In this document: piece after piece, positions 8,991-17,919 of the stretch
How positions within the stretch are numbered: the first letter of the stretch is position 1
Layout of the letters: the number at the start of each line of letters is the position of its first letter
Source: Shewanella waksmanii ATCC BAA-643
GTDB taxonomy: Bacteria > Pseudomonadota > Gammaproteobacteria > Enterobacterales > Shewanellaceae
DNA length: 49,821 bases
Reading direction: 5' to 3'
Assembly (NCBI RefSeq): GCF_000518805.1
Contig: NZ_KI912501.1
Location: 10,102-59,922, forward strand
Notes under the pieces: model-generated
Told to the model about the DNA's origin: nothing
Seen by the model: the letters and a program-made list of their open reading frames with translations, nothing else
The model's database searches: none
Made by a program: the position numbers and the translations under genes

Positions 8991-10357
8991 ACTTTATTCA
9001 GAGTATCCGTTTCAGAATTATCGTCGCCTGCGTATTTTTCTCTATTGTGGTTAGTGTTTGCTATACCTGGGTGACTTTCTTTGGGCTTAAATATAACTCA
9101 GATGAATTGTTCAATTGGTATTTAACCCAAGAGGCGCAAGTCTTGTTGGCTCAGTATCAACGCGCGCCACAGCAAGATTTATCTAGCATGACCTCAGCAC
9201 AAGTGCGGGTGACTAGCGAAGATAAAGCGCTGGCTACTCTCGCGGAGTATTTTCCAGATCCCAGCGTTAAAGCAAGGATATTGCGTCACCAGTCGTTGCA
9301 AGAACTCGATATTCTTGGCCCCGTATTTACCACAGCACAAGGCTTTACGATATATGAGTTTTCGGCCAGAAAGAAAAATATCCATGTGTTAAAAGCCGCC
9401 ATTGAAGGCGGGGATTTAGCGACACATTTTTACTATTTTGCCGATGTAAGTGGCTTTGTTAATTACGACAATAACTCTGAAAAGCGCATCCTGAATAAGT
9501 TTATCAATGTATTGGTGGTGATTTTTCTGCTGAGTTTAATCATTGGGTTTTGGCTGGCAAAGCAGGTTGTGTCGCCGTTGACACGTTTAGCAAGCTCAGT
9601 TGATGCAGATAATTATCAGCAATATCAACAAAATCGCGGTAAGTACTATAACGATGAAATTGGTTTTCTTGCCAAGCAAATTGACCGGTTTGTGGCAAAA
9701 TCACACCAAATGATTGAGCGTGAAAAAGCCTTTTCTCGCGATGTCAGTCATGAGTTAAGAACGCCGTTGGCGACAAGTCGTGCAGCCATTGAGTTAGCAC
9801 TGGCAGCGCCTGAAGGTCAGCAGCAACATATGGCAAAGTTCTTAAACCGAGCCGTGCGTGCCAATGCTGATATGAGCCACTTAATCGAGACCTTTTTGCT
9901 ACTTGGCAAGCAAGAGCAAGATGGCGAACAGCATAGCCAATTTGATTTACATGAGTTGGTGCAGTGCTCCATGAATAAACATGGTTATTTAAAGCGCTCG
10001 CCCGACATCGAGAGTGTCAATTTGATCGCGCCGTCGCTGATGCTGGTGACATCGAAAAGATACCTCGCCATTGTATTAGATAACTTAATCCGCAATGCCT
10101 ACCAGCATACGTACCAAGGGCAAATAGTGGTATCGATGAAGGGCAGTTGTATTGTTGTTGAAGACAGCGGTGAGGGCATGGTGTGTTCGCAAGCGGCTGC
10201 AGAGCGACATGACAATGTCTTAGAAAAGTCTGGATTGGGACTATCAATAGTGAGCCGGCTGTGTGAAAAACTAGGCTGGCAGATCACCATTGATAGCGAA
10301 CGCGAACAAGGAACGGCAATCATCATTGACGTTACCGCAGCGGCATTGCCGCAGTGA
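8987..10357 (+). CDS. Sensor histidine kinase
   Basis: 456 aa. Membrane segments at about 9-30 and 170-190 flank a periplasmic sensor loop of about 140 aa. The phosphorylated histidine is H255 in RDVSHELRTPL. An N box (NLIRNAYQH) and G boxes (EDSGEGM, KSGLGLSIV) mark the ATPase domain. It is the partner of the overlapping OmpR-type regulator. The sensor loop matches no family I can name. Given the upstream genes, it probably senses envelope thiol stress or a pump substrate. Confidence 0.92.
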   Translation: MNFIQSIRFRIIVACVFFSIVVSVCYTWVTFFGLKYNSDELFNWYLTQEAQVLLAQYQRAPQQDLSSMTSAQVRVTSEDKALATLAEYFPDPSVKARILRHQSLQELDILGPVFTTAQGFTIYEFSARKKNIHVLKAAIEGGDLATHFYYFADVSGFVNYDNNSEKRILNKFINVLVVIFLLSLIIGFWLAKQVVSPLTRLASSVDADNYQQYQQNRGKYYNDEIGFLAKQIDRFVAKSHQMIEREKAFSRDVSHELRTPLATSRAAIELALAAPEGQQQHMAKFLNRAVRANADMSHLIETFLLLGKQEQDGEQHSQFDLHELVQCSMNKHGYLKRSPDIESVNLIAPSLMLVTSKRYLAIVLDNLIRNAYQHTYQGQIVVSMKGSCIVVEDSGEGMVCSQAAAERHDNVLEKSGLGLSIVSRLCEKLGWQITIDSEREQGTAIIIDVTAAALPQ

Positions 10358-10627
10358 TAAACCTGACGCTGTGACAGAGAGTCTGCGGCGGCAATATTAG
10401 TTTGCTGTGGGTTGGTAGTTACGTCTTAATAACAGCACTTCAATGTAACTCATCACAGCAAGTAGAGCGAATGACACTATTTGCATCAAAGCCAATCCGT
10501 AGTGTATTTATAACGCTCACTTGCAATCGTTTAACCGCAAATGCCTCGCTGTTGTTTTGCTTGGCGTTATGTTTTGCGCGGCAAACCATAGTAAAGTAAT
10601 CATGGAACCTATGAGAATGGACTCATT

Positions 10628-11659
10628 ATGATCTCAAATCGCAATCAGCTGCTTGAGTTGCTTGAACAACAAGCCATCGAAGAGCAGCATATCGACCAAG
10701 CTTTGTTGGTGAGTGGCGTACGACCTCGACCCCATAATTGGTTGAGTTTTATCAGTCAATTACTTGCTTGGTGCGGCGGCTTAGCGCTTTTGTTTGCTGT
10801 GGTGTTTTTTATTGCTTATAACTGGCAGCAAATGGGCAAGTTTGCCAAATTTGCGCTGGTTGAGGTTATCATCATCGTATCGATTCTGGCTTATTATCGA
10901 CTTGCTAAGCGCGGGGAAAATGCAGCCAATCATGATGAGGTTCAGCCATCGCTGAGTAAAATTCCTTTATTGATTGCAGCGGTTTGCTTTGGGGTGTTAT
11001 TGGCTTTGTTTGGTCAAACCTATCAAACCGGTGCCGACCCATGGCAACTGTTTTTTAACTGGGCACTGTTGATTACACCTTGGGTGATACTCGCTCGGCT
11101 AAATGCACTTTGGATGATATGGATTGGCCTATTTAATATTGCCATGATGTTGTATTACATCAACTTTTCTGCTGTTGGCTTATTTTTCTCTGCTGAACTT
11201 AATGCCCTGTGGAGCTTATTTGCGTTCAATTCATTGATGCTTATTGTTTGGGAGAGAGCAAGCCAGCATTACGTGTGGTTAGCCGCTCGCTGGGCGCCCA
11301 GAATATTGGCAGTGGTTTGCGGCGTGTGCATCACTTGGTTAATGGTGTGGCTGATTGTGGACTCAAGTTATTTCTATCGTCGTAATACTCCCCTGAGCTA
11401 TCAAGACTGGTTACCTATCGTGGTGTGGCCTGTGTGGTGTGCACTAATGTATGTAACTTATCGGCGTGTAAAAGCGGATTTATTCATGCTGGCAGGCACA
11501 TTGCTGTCAGTTAATGTCATTGTTATCAGCTTTTTAACCACTCATCTATTAGATAATCTCCATGAGCTCGGGTTCTTGTTGTTATCAATGACCACCATCG
11601 GCATGGCGACGGGCTCAGCAGTTTGGCTGCGCCGCGTTAACAAGGAATGGCAACCATGA
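10628..11659 (+). CDS. DUF2157 membrane protein
   Basis: 343 aa. A short soluble N-terminus (about 1-35) precedes about nine hydrophobic segments. The signature region LAWCGGLALLFAVVFFIAYNWQQMGKFAKFALVE is the DUF2157 motif. The function is unknown. The gene ends in an ATGA overlap with the next one, so the module with DUF4401 and GDYXXLXY is one operon. The 270 bases before it hold no clear gene. Confidence 0.85.
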   Translation: MISNRNQLLELLEQQAIEEQHIDQALLVSGVRPRPHNWLSFISQLLAWCGGLALLFAVVFFIAYNWQQMGKFAKFALVEVIIIVSILAYYRLAKRGENAANHDEVQPSLSKIPLLIAAVCFGVLLALFGQTYQTGADPWQLFFNWALLITPWVILARLNALWMIWIGLFNIAMMLYYINFSAVGLFFSAELNALWSLFAFNSLMLIVWERASQHYVWLAARWAPRILAVVCGVCITWLMVWLIVDSSYFYRRNTPLSYQDWLPIVVWPVWCALMYVTYRRVKADLFMLAGTLLSVNVIVISFLTTHLLDNLHELGFLLLSMTTIGMATGSAVWLRRVNKEWQP

Positions 11660-12786
11660 AGCAGGTAGACGTTACGACAAAGCAGTCCAGTTTGCCTCTG
11701 TGGCAAACGCTATCGCAGCAGCAACTTGTCAGTGGTGAGGCGCCTAAGGGCGCGGAAGTGAACTCGCCGTGGTTTGTGAAACTGTTATTGGCTGTCGCAG
11801 GCTGGTTGGCTGCCTCATTCTTTTTGGGCTTTATGGCGTTAGGGTTCGAATTCATTATCGAAAGCGATGCCGGACCCTATGCCGTGGGCATCATTCTAAT
11901 GCTGCTGGCGTGGCTGTTATTAGTCAAAAGCCACAATGAATTTGCTGAACATCTGGCGCTCGCATTGAGCTTTAGTGGCCAAGTGTTATGGATTTTTGGC
12001 GTGGCCCAGCATTTTGACACCAATCTGACTTGGTTGTTGGCGGCCATATTGCAGTTGGTGCTGGTTGGCATTATGCCCAATGACATTCACCGCTTTTGCA
12101 GTGCCTGGATATTTGCCGGTTGTTTGATGGCGGCATTAGCATTATTTCAGCTGCCCTTCATTGCGGGTGGTTTGCTATTTGGACTGGCCTGTTGGCTGCT
12201 ACTAAATGAATTTAAGCCGCTTAAATCAGCAGGTGTGGCCAGTGCGTTTTATCGTCATCAGGCAATTGCTTATGGTTTGTTGATATCGCAGCTGATGCAG
12301 TCATGTTTTATGGCTTATCAGTATTCTTGGTACCAACTCATGAGTGATACCGCCGACAAAGATTTCTATACCGCTCCGTGGATGGGCAACATCTTATTGG
12401 CATTAGTATCGGTCTATGTGGCCAACAAAATACTCAGCTTTTACCCCGAGTTATCGCAAAAGTTGCGCTATGGGGTATGGCTAGCAATGGTGATTATTTC
12501 TGTATTGTCGTTTGAAGCGCCCGGTATCAATGTGGCGTTAATTGTCATCCTACTAGGTTTTGCAGCGAGTAACTATTTGCTGATGGGCTTGGGTATTGCT
12601 GCGCTATTAAGTTTTGTTTCTGCTTACTACTATTTTTTACATTACACCTTACTAGAAAAATCGTTGACCCTTGCGGTACTGGGATTGGCGCTGTTAGCTA
12701 TGCGTTGGCTGCTACTTAAATACAGTACACCGAAATCCGCTACAGCGACTATTGGTACGTTAGCTAAGGAGAGTGAGAATGAATAA
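11656..12786 (+). CDS. DUF4401 membrane protein
   Basis: About 376 aa, with a short cytoplasmic N-terminus and then about ten membrane segments, starting with LLLAVAGWLAASFFLGFMAL. This matches the DUF4401 family that accompanies DUF2157 proteins. I chose the ATG at 11656 because AAGGA (11642-11646) is well spaced from it and it forms an ATGA overlap; the ATG at 11647 touches that ribosome site. The function is unknown. Confidence 0.82.
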   Translation: MKQVDVTTKQSSLPLWQTLSQQQLVSGEAPKGAEVNSPWFVKLLLAVAGWLAASFFLGFMALGFEFIIESDAGPYAVGIILMLLAWLLLVKSHNEFAEHLALALSFSGQVLWIFGVAQHFDTNLTWLLAAILQLVLVGIMPNDIHRFCSAWIFAGCLMAALALFQLPFIAGGLLFGLACWLLLNEFKPLKSAGVASAFYRHQAIAYGLLISQLMQSCFMAYQYSWYQLMSDTADKDFYTAPWMGNILLALVSVYVANKILSFYPELSQKLRYGVWLAMVIISVLSFEAPGINVALIVILLGFAASNYLLMGLGIAALLSFVSAYYYFLHYTLLEKSLTLAVLGLALLAMRWLLLKYSTPKSATATIGTLAKESENE

Positions 12787-13405
12787 GCTCACACAGCGGT
12801 TGGCCCAAAAACGGGCAGGATTAGAGAAACTGCTGCTATTTGGCACCTTAGTTATCTTACTTGGCTTGGTGAATTGGCAAATTTATCAAAAGGAGCAACA
12901 CCTAGCGCATGGCGTCAAAGTCTACCTTGAGTTAGCACCTGTTGATCCTCGCTCCCTGATGCAGGGAGACTATATGGCGTTGCGATTTAAAATTGCCAGC
13001 GACATTCGCACGGCGTTAATGCCACAAACCAATACAGAGAGCATTGATGGGGCGGCGACAGAGCAGCAACCAAGCCGGCTGAGCAACCACGATGGTTTTG
13101 TCATTGTGACCTTGGATGCACAACACTTAGCCCATTTTCACGGGATTGTATCTGATGCTAGCGCTTATCAAACGTTAGCGCCCAATCAGCAAAAGTTACA
13201 ATACCGAGTAAGAGACGGACAGATAAAGTTTGCCACTAACGCCTTCTTCTTCCAAGAAGGGCATGCCAAGTTATATGAAGCCGCGCATTACGGTGAGTTT
13301 CGAGTTAACAGTAATGGCGAGCCGCTATTAACGGCCATGTATGATGCCGACTTGAAGAAGCTTGAGTATCGAGCGGAAGGTGGCGAGCAAGAAAGTAACA
13401 ACTGA
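12779..13405 (+). CDS. GDYXXLXY domain protein
   Basis: About 208 aa. One N-terminal membrane segment (LLLFGTLVILLGLVNWQIY) anchors a periplasmic domain holding the family motif as GDYMALRF, within VDPRSLMQGDYMALRFKI. A second conserved block is FFFQEGHAKLYEAAHYGEFRV. The family has no known activity but regularly follows DUF2157/DUF4401 genes, as here (8-base overlap). The ATG at 12779 has AAGGA (12766-12770) upstream; a GTG at 12773 is less likely. Confidence 0.88.
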   Translation: MNKLTQRLAQKRAGLEKLLLFGTLVILLGLVNWQIYQKEQHLAHGVKVYLELAPVDPRSLMQGDYMALRFKIASDIRTALMPQTNTESIDGAATEQQPSRLSNHDGFVIVTLDAQHLAHFHGIVSDASAYQTLAPNQQKLQYRVRDGQIKFATNAFFFQEGHAKLYEAAHYGEFRVNSNGEPLLTAMYDADLKKLEYRAEGGEQESNN

Positions 13406-13500
13406 AAATAGATTGAACGTTGTTGATTCAGCTTATTAGTGATCTAGTTGTTTACCGATAGACGCAGGAAATCGTTGCCTTACTCGTAATCTGCTGATGC

Positions 13501-14433
13501 TTACTTCGGAAAATTATCTTGAAGATAATGTGCGATTTTATTGGATATGGTCACTAGTTCATCACGAAGCCAAGTATGGGCGGGGTCTTGGTTTTGTTTT
13601 TTAAGCCAGATGAGATAATTAGAGACTTTTTTATATTCAAATGGTGGTTGAAACACCTGTAGTTTTAGCTGTTCTTTAAACTGTAACGCTAACGACAGTG
13701 GTACGGCGCTGACAAACTCGGTTTGGCTGACCATTAATAAGTTACTGAACAGTGAGCGTCCGTGATATGCGACTTTGCGTTTGGTGAGGTCTAAATTGGT
13801 GTAGTGGCTCAGGCTATACAGATGGTTACGAGTTCTTTCCAACACTGCATGGGACTCTTGCATGTATTGTTGCTCTGAAATACTCCCCTTAATTCTCGGG
13901 TGGCCTTCTCTGCATATCACCACAAATTCACTATCAAATAATTTTAGGCTCTCAAAGCTCGGATTTTCAGACGGCAAAATATCAATCATCAAATCGAATT
14001 TTTGTTGCTGTAATGCTTCGAAAAAGCCTTCGTCATTATCCATTTGATCATAGACTTCTAGCGAAATTTCTTTATTTTCGAGCAGTGAAAACTGCGTTAA
14101 CAATACCCCTTGTAAATGCTCTGGCGCGGTGATCACGTATCGGCGCTGAGAGGTAGCAGGATCGAATTTTCCAAATGAGGTAAATACGTCATTCAGCTGA
14201 TGTATCGGATCTTGTATTTGCTGGTACAAGTTAGTGGAGTAACTCGTAGGAATGACCCCTCGTCCCTTTCTGGTAAATAATTCTTGCCCAACTTCTTCTT
14301 TCAGTCGGCCTAACATGGTGCTCACCGTTGATTGATTGGTGTTCAAGTGTTCTGCTGCTTTACTCAAGCTGCCATGTTCCATCACTTTTGAAAACACGGC
14401 GAGTAAATTGAAGTTAGGAATATCATTATTCAT
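13501..14433 (-). CDS. LysR-type regulator, divergent from alkylsulfatase
   Basis: 310 aa. The N-terminal winged helix-turn-helix (about 7-66, GSLSKAAEHLNTNQSTVSTMLGRL) is followed by a LysR substrate-binding domain. It is divergent from the sulfatase gene, an arrangement like sdsB/sdsA in Pseudomonas where the LysR protein activates the sulfatase. The 150-bp gap holds an 18-bp palindrome suited to a LysR site. The inducer is inferred to be an alkyl sulfate or its alcohol. Confidence 0.9.
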   Translation of the reverse strand: MNNDIPNFNLLAVFSKVMEHGSLSKAAEHLNTNQSTVSTMLGRLKEEVGQELFTRKGRGVIPTSYSTNLYQQIQDPIHQLNDVFTSFGKFDPATSQRRYVITAPEHLQGVLLTQFSLLENKEISLEVYDQMDNDEGFFEALQQQKFDLMIDILPSENPSFESLKLFDSEFVVICREGHPRIKGSISEQQYMQESHAVLERTRNHLYSLSHYTNLDLTKRKVAYHGRSLFSNLLMVSQTEFVSAVPLSLALQFKEQLKLQVFQPPFEYKKVSNYLIWLKKQNQDPAHTWLRDELVTISNKIAHYLQDNFPK

Positions 14434-14471
14434 GTTTTTTAAGCTCTCTCTTTTAACACATCACCAATGAC

Positions 14472-14502
14472 ATATCGTAATTACGATATTATGAAATCGT
14501 AA
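14472..14502. promoter_or_regulatory. Candidate LysR operator (palindrome plus half-site)
   Basis: ATATCGTAA-TTACGATAT (14472-14489) is a perfect 18-bp inverted repeat, and ATCGTAA recurs at 14496-14502. It lies between the divergent LysR and sulfatase genes, 82 bases before the sulfatase start, where a LysR activator normally binds. Confidence 0.6.
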
Positions 14503-14583
14503 CAGCTTATATATCAGTCATTATGCCTGAATTAATATTTAGTAAAAGGAAAGTTCATTTAAATACAAAAATTGAGGTATCGT

Positions 14584-16554
14584 ATGACTTCTAAGTTGAA
14601 AAAGTTCTTACTTCCTGTAGCGATAAGTGCAGCTTTAGTGCCTGTATCTGCCGCCTTTGCTACCCCTACCGTTGAAGCTACATCTACAACAGGCCAAGCA
14701 TTACAAACTAGCTCTGCTGCTCATTACCAAAATATTAACTTTGATAAACGTTACAACAATGGCGTGTTATTTGAGCATGAATCTAATCTATTCTGGGGTA
14801 AAGGCGAGCGCATTAAAGTGCTTTCTACCACAGGCGAAACTCTGGCTTTTGTCGAAGCATCTTCGCATGTTCATGATGCACTAACTAAGCACAGTCGCAA
14901 GATGGATCAAGCCATTATCCAAGTCGATGACAACGTCTACCTTGGTTACGGTTTTGGTCTTGATACTCCCGTTATGATTGAAGGTGATGACGGTATTATC
15001 ATCGTTGATCCCGGTGAGTCAGTACAAATGGCTGAATCAGTTAAGGCGCAGTTTAGAAAAATCACAGACAAGCCTGTTAAAGCCATCATTTACTCACACA
15101 ACCATATTGACCATATCTCAGGTGTTCGTGCTTGGGCGACTGACGAACAAGTCGACTCTGGCGAAATACTCATTATTGCACAGGAAGGCTTAACGGCTGC
15201 TGTGGCTAACTGGTCTTCAAACCTAGGTACGCTGTTTGGACACAGAACTTCTTACACCGGTGCTAAGCACGTTGAAGAAGGTGAGCACGGTACCGTGAAC
15301 GATGGTTTAGGTCCTCGCTTTATGCAAGGTGATATTTCATTTATTGAGCCAAACCTCACCTTAAAAGATCGCTTAGACATCACCATTGCAGGTGTTGAAC
15401 TGCAAATTGTCAATGTGCCATCAGAAACCAAAGATGAAGTGGTTGTTTACTTACCTAAGCAAAAAATCCTTCACGCTGCTGAAGTATTACAAGGTGAGAA
15501 CTTCCCTAACTTGCACACCATTCGTGGTACCAAATTCCGCGACCCAGCAATGTGGTTCAAGGGCATCGATGTTATGCGTAAGTTTGACACCGAAGTGATG
15601 ATTAACTCTCACGGTCGCCCTGTTGAAGGTAAAGCCGCGGTAGAAAATGTATTAACTGCTTATCGTGATGCGATTCAGTACACCCATGACCAATCTATTC
15701 GCTACATGAATAAAGGAATGACTCCTGATGAGTTGGTTGAGGTGGTTAAGTTACCTAAGCATTTAGCTGAGCACCCTTGGTTAGGTGAGCACTACGGCAC
15801 CGTTGCTCATGCTGTTCGTCAGATTTACGTGGGATATGTTGGCTTTTTTGAAGCAGATCCATGGCAACTAGAGCCTATGGCATATGAGCAACGTGCTAAA
15901 GCATTTGTTGAGTTAATGGGCGGTCGTGACAACATCATTAACACGGCGAAAGCGGCGATTAAAGCAGAAAACTACACCTTTGCAGCTGAAATCCTGTCAT
16001 ACCCAATCACAGTGAATAAGCAAGATACTGAAGCACGTGAGTTAAAGGCGCAAGCCTATAAAACCTGGTCGGCTAATCAAGTCAACATTAACTGGCGTAA
16101 CTGGGGACTGAATGCCGCTGCAGAATTAGAAGGCACACGTGACTTCTCTAACATGATTAGCTTTGCATCAGTTGACGTGCTTACTGCACTTCCAAGCGAA
16201 CAGATCTTTGACATGATGACAGCCACGCTTATCGCTGAAAAAACGCTCGATGTTGAAATGGCGATGACATACAACTTTGCTGACACCAAAGAGTCAATCA
16301 CTATTGAAATTCGTAATGGTATTGCACAGTTACATACGCAGCCATATGTCGATGCGGATATTCAAATTAACACTACACGCGCTGTGTTAAATCAAATCTT
16401 GATTGCTGGCCCTAAATCACAGCAGGTGATTGGTGAGAGTTTAGCTTCAGGTAAGTTCAGTTTTGCCAATGGTGATGTGCAAGCCTTTGGATTATTCATG
16501 AGCTACTTTGATAAGCCAATGACACCTCAAGAGCTTCAATTAATCGTTCGATAA
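14584..16554 (+). CDS. Exported alkyl/aryl-sulfatase (SdsA1-type, metallo-beta-lactamase fold)
   Basis: About 656 aa. The signal peptide (residues 1-26, ending SAAFA) directs it to the periplasm. The metallo-beta-lactamase domain has the zinc motif HNHIDH (H172, H174, D176, H177) and further ligands in the AAEVLQGENFPNLH and NSHGRP regions. A helical dimerisation part and a C-terminal SCP2-like domain (about 530-656) complete the SdsA1/Pse SdsA layout. The enzyme hydrolyses primary alkyl sulfates such as dodecyl sulfate to the alcohol and sulfate. The ATG at 14584 follows GAGG at 14574-14577; a TTG at 14572 is an in-frame but unlikely start. Gene context (LysR regulator, FadL-type porin) fits surfactant use. 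Confidence 0.93.
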   Translation: MTSKLKKFLLPVAISAALVPVSAAFATPTVEATSTTGQALQTSSAAHYQNINFDKRYNNGVLFEHESNLFWGKGERIKVLSTTGETLAFVEASSHVHDALTKHSRKMDQAIIQVDDNVYLGYGFGLDTPVMIEGDDGIIIVDPGESVQMAESVKAQFRKITDKPVKAIIYSHNHIDHISGVRAWATDEQVDSGEILIIAQEGLTAAVANWSSNLGTLFGHRTSYTGAKHVEEGEHGTVNDGLGPRFMQGDISFIEPNLTLKDRLDITIAGVELQIVNVPSETKDEVVVYLPKQKILHAAEVLQGENFPNLHTIRGTKFRDPAMWFKGIDVMRKFDTEVMINSHGRPVEGKAAVENVLTAYRDAIQYTHDQSIRYMNKGMTPDELVEVVKLPKHLAEHPWLGEHYGTVAHAVRQIYVGYVGFFEADPWQLEPMAYEQRAKAFVELMGGRDNIINTAKAAIKAENYTFAAEILSYPITVNKQDTEARELKAQAYKTWSANQVNINWRNWGLNAAAELEGTRDFSNMISFASVDVLTALPSEQIFDMMTATLIAEKTLDVEMAMTYNFADTKESITIEIRNGIAQLHTQPYVDADIQINTTRAVLNQILIAGPKSQQVIGESLASGKFSFANGDVQAFGLFMSYFDKPMTPQELQLIVR

Positions 16555-16570
16555 TTCGTTAACACCACAA

Positions 16571-16597
16571 GGGACTAAGTGACAAAAGCTTAGTCCC
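16571..16597 (+). terminator. Hairpin after the sulfatase gene
   Basis: GGGACTAAG (16571-16579) and CTTAGTCCC (16589-16597) form a perfect 9-bp stem with a 9-base loop. Only a weak T tract follows, so it may be a leaky terminator or mRNA stabiliser. Confidence 0.6.
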
Positions 16598-16618
16598 TCT
16601 GAGTTTGGAGTGATCATT

Positions 16619-17116
16619 ATGTCTCGTCTTTTATTTTTGCTTCTATGTGGGATGCCACTTTACGTCAATGCTTGCGGAGTACATCAAGATGCAGGATTTA
16701 GCTTTGTATCTGAACCGGGTTCGCTACCGATATTTGAACGCATTATTCATGAAAGGCAGCATGGCACGTTCAGTAATCTGGATAAGCCTGAACATTTCAA
16801 ACTCTACTCGTTCACCAATGCGTTATCTAAAAGCGAGCAACATATGTCATTTAGCCTGTTTGAAGCCGTTAAAGGACATTATAGCGAAATACTATTTTCT
16901 GAAATGATTGTTGTGCAAGAGCGGGCGTCAATGCCGTCGTCTAGTGACCTGTTACTAATTTCCGAGTTAGACGTACTCGATGCATTGGCTAGCAAACAAC
17001 TGAGCTGGCCAGATGCAAAAAGTCAGGGTTTAGTTCGCATCAATGGACTGCCACAAGACATTGCCCTGCTCGATAAATGGTTCTCTGACCTGTTTCCATC
17101 AGATCGCGTTAATTAG
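16619..17116 (+). CDS. Small exported protein, unknown function
   Basis: 165 aa with a signal peptide (MSRLLFLLLCGMPLYVNA) and a cysteine at the mature N-terminus region (ACGVHQDAGF). TTGGAG precedes the ATG at 16619. I do not recognise a family. The C-terminal part (ELDVLDALASKQLSWPDAKS and QGLVRINGLP) loosely resembles the end of SCP2-type lipid-binding domains, as also found on the upstream sulfatase; this is only a resemblance. The stop codon TAG is formed by the left end of a MITE, so the original C-terminus may have been changed. Confidence 0.7.
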   Translation: MSRLLFLLLCGMPLYVNACGVHQDAGFSFVSEPGSLPIFERIIHERQHGTFSNLDKPEHFKLYSFTNALSKSEQHMSFSLFEAVKGHYSEILFSEMIVVQERASMPSSSDLLLISELDVLDALASKQLSWPDAKSQGLVRINGLPQDIALLDKWFSDLFPSDRVN

Positions 17117-17381
17117 GGTCTGTCGATCTTTCAAGATTGTTTTTGCAGCAACTTGTTGAAAATTTATACAAGGCGACGACTTTGATGTGTGGTTATTCCA
17201 CATGATAAGTCGTTAACGCAGTAGAAATGACAACAAGTGCTGCCTGTAAGGTTCGTTTAAAAGCACTTTTCTCTTTGTTGCGAGCGAGTTGGTTTAGATG
17301 ACTAGACGTCATCGCTCACGCCGCGATTAAAGTGCTTTTAATTCGAACAAATTCTAATCAGCAAAGATCAACAGACCCTAA
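17114..17381. mobile_element. MITE, non-autonomous, about 265 bp
   Basis: The ends are inverted repeats: GGGTCTGTCGATCTTT (from 17116) and, in reverse complement, GGGTCTGTTGATCTTT (ending 17379), with one mismatch in 16. TA flanks both sides (17114-17115 and 17380-17381), which fits a TA target duplication. Inside is a long second inverted repeat (TTCGTTTAAAAGCACTTT near 17252 against AAAGTGCTTTTAATTCGAA near 17327) and a hairpin GATGAC-TAGAC-GTCATC flanked by GAGCGA/TCGCTC. It has no open reading frame, so it would need a transposase from elsewhere. Its left end supplies the stop codon of the gene before it. Confidence 0.8.
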
Positions 17382-17408
17382 TATCCAATCACATTTTTGA
17401 GGAATGTT

Positions 17409-17915
17409 ATGAACATATTAACAACCGTTTTATCCAAAATAGGCACGATTTTATTAGTGCTTATCAAGTTCATCTCCTTTATGGCATTGATGTTATTCGG
17501 TGCCTACTTACTCGCTCCAATGGGCGAGGTGAATTCTAAAGATATCGATATGAGTCTTTTCACCAATACCCCAAACGAAACCATGATGCTCATTTTCAAT
17601 TCAGAGTATTTCAGTGGTTATTTGTTCTCGGTCACCATCGCGTTGGTGGTCTTTGTTTTATACCTACTTTGGACAGTGCATGAACTTGCCGTTCATCGTG
17701 CAGAAGAAAAGCGCAGCTCACATGTTCAATTGGTGTTTGCATTGTCTTTATGTGGCCTGTTTATTCACAAGGCGTGGTGGGTATTAGCAATCATTATTGC
17801 CTTTGCAAATTGGGCTCACATCGGCGAATCGCTGAGCGGTGTTTTACGCAATAGTCGTAACAAGATTGATGAGTTGAAATCCCCCAATGATGCGATTCAA
17901 AAAGCAGAGGAGTAA
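17409..17915 (+). CDS. Inner-membrane protein paired with HlyD-type gene
   Basis: 168 aa with about four hydrophobic segments (near 10-37, 70-92, 108-122 and 124-142) and a charged C-terminal tail. I do not recognise a named family. It lies 4 bases before an HlyD-type gene, as the small membrane protein genes yibI/yiaW precede the HlyD genes yibH/yiaV in E. coli, so a similar partner role is possible but inferred. GAGGA precedes the ATG at 17409. The MITE lies just upstream, so its promoter may be in or near that element. Confidence 0.75.
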   Translation: MNILTTVLSKIGTILLVLIKFISFMALMLFGAYLLAPMGEVNSKDIDMSLFTNTPNETMMLIFNSEYFSGYLFSVTIALVVFVLYLLWTVHELAVHRAEEKRSSHVQLVFALSLCGLFIHKAWWVLAIIIAFANWAHIGESLSGVLRNSRNKIDELKSPNDAIQKAEE

Positions 17916-17919
17916 TACA

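Noticed and set aside
14572..14583. TTG start for the alkylsulfatase
   Set aside because: It would overlap the GAGG ribosome site that fits the ATG at 14584, which also gives a normal signal peptide.
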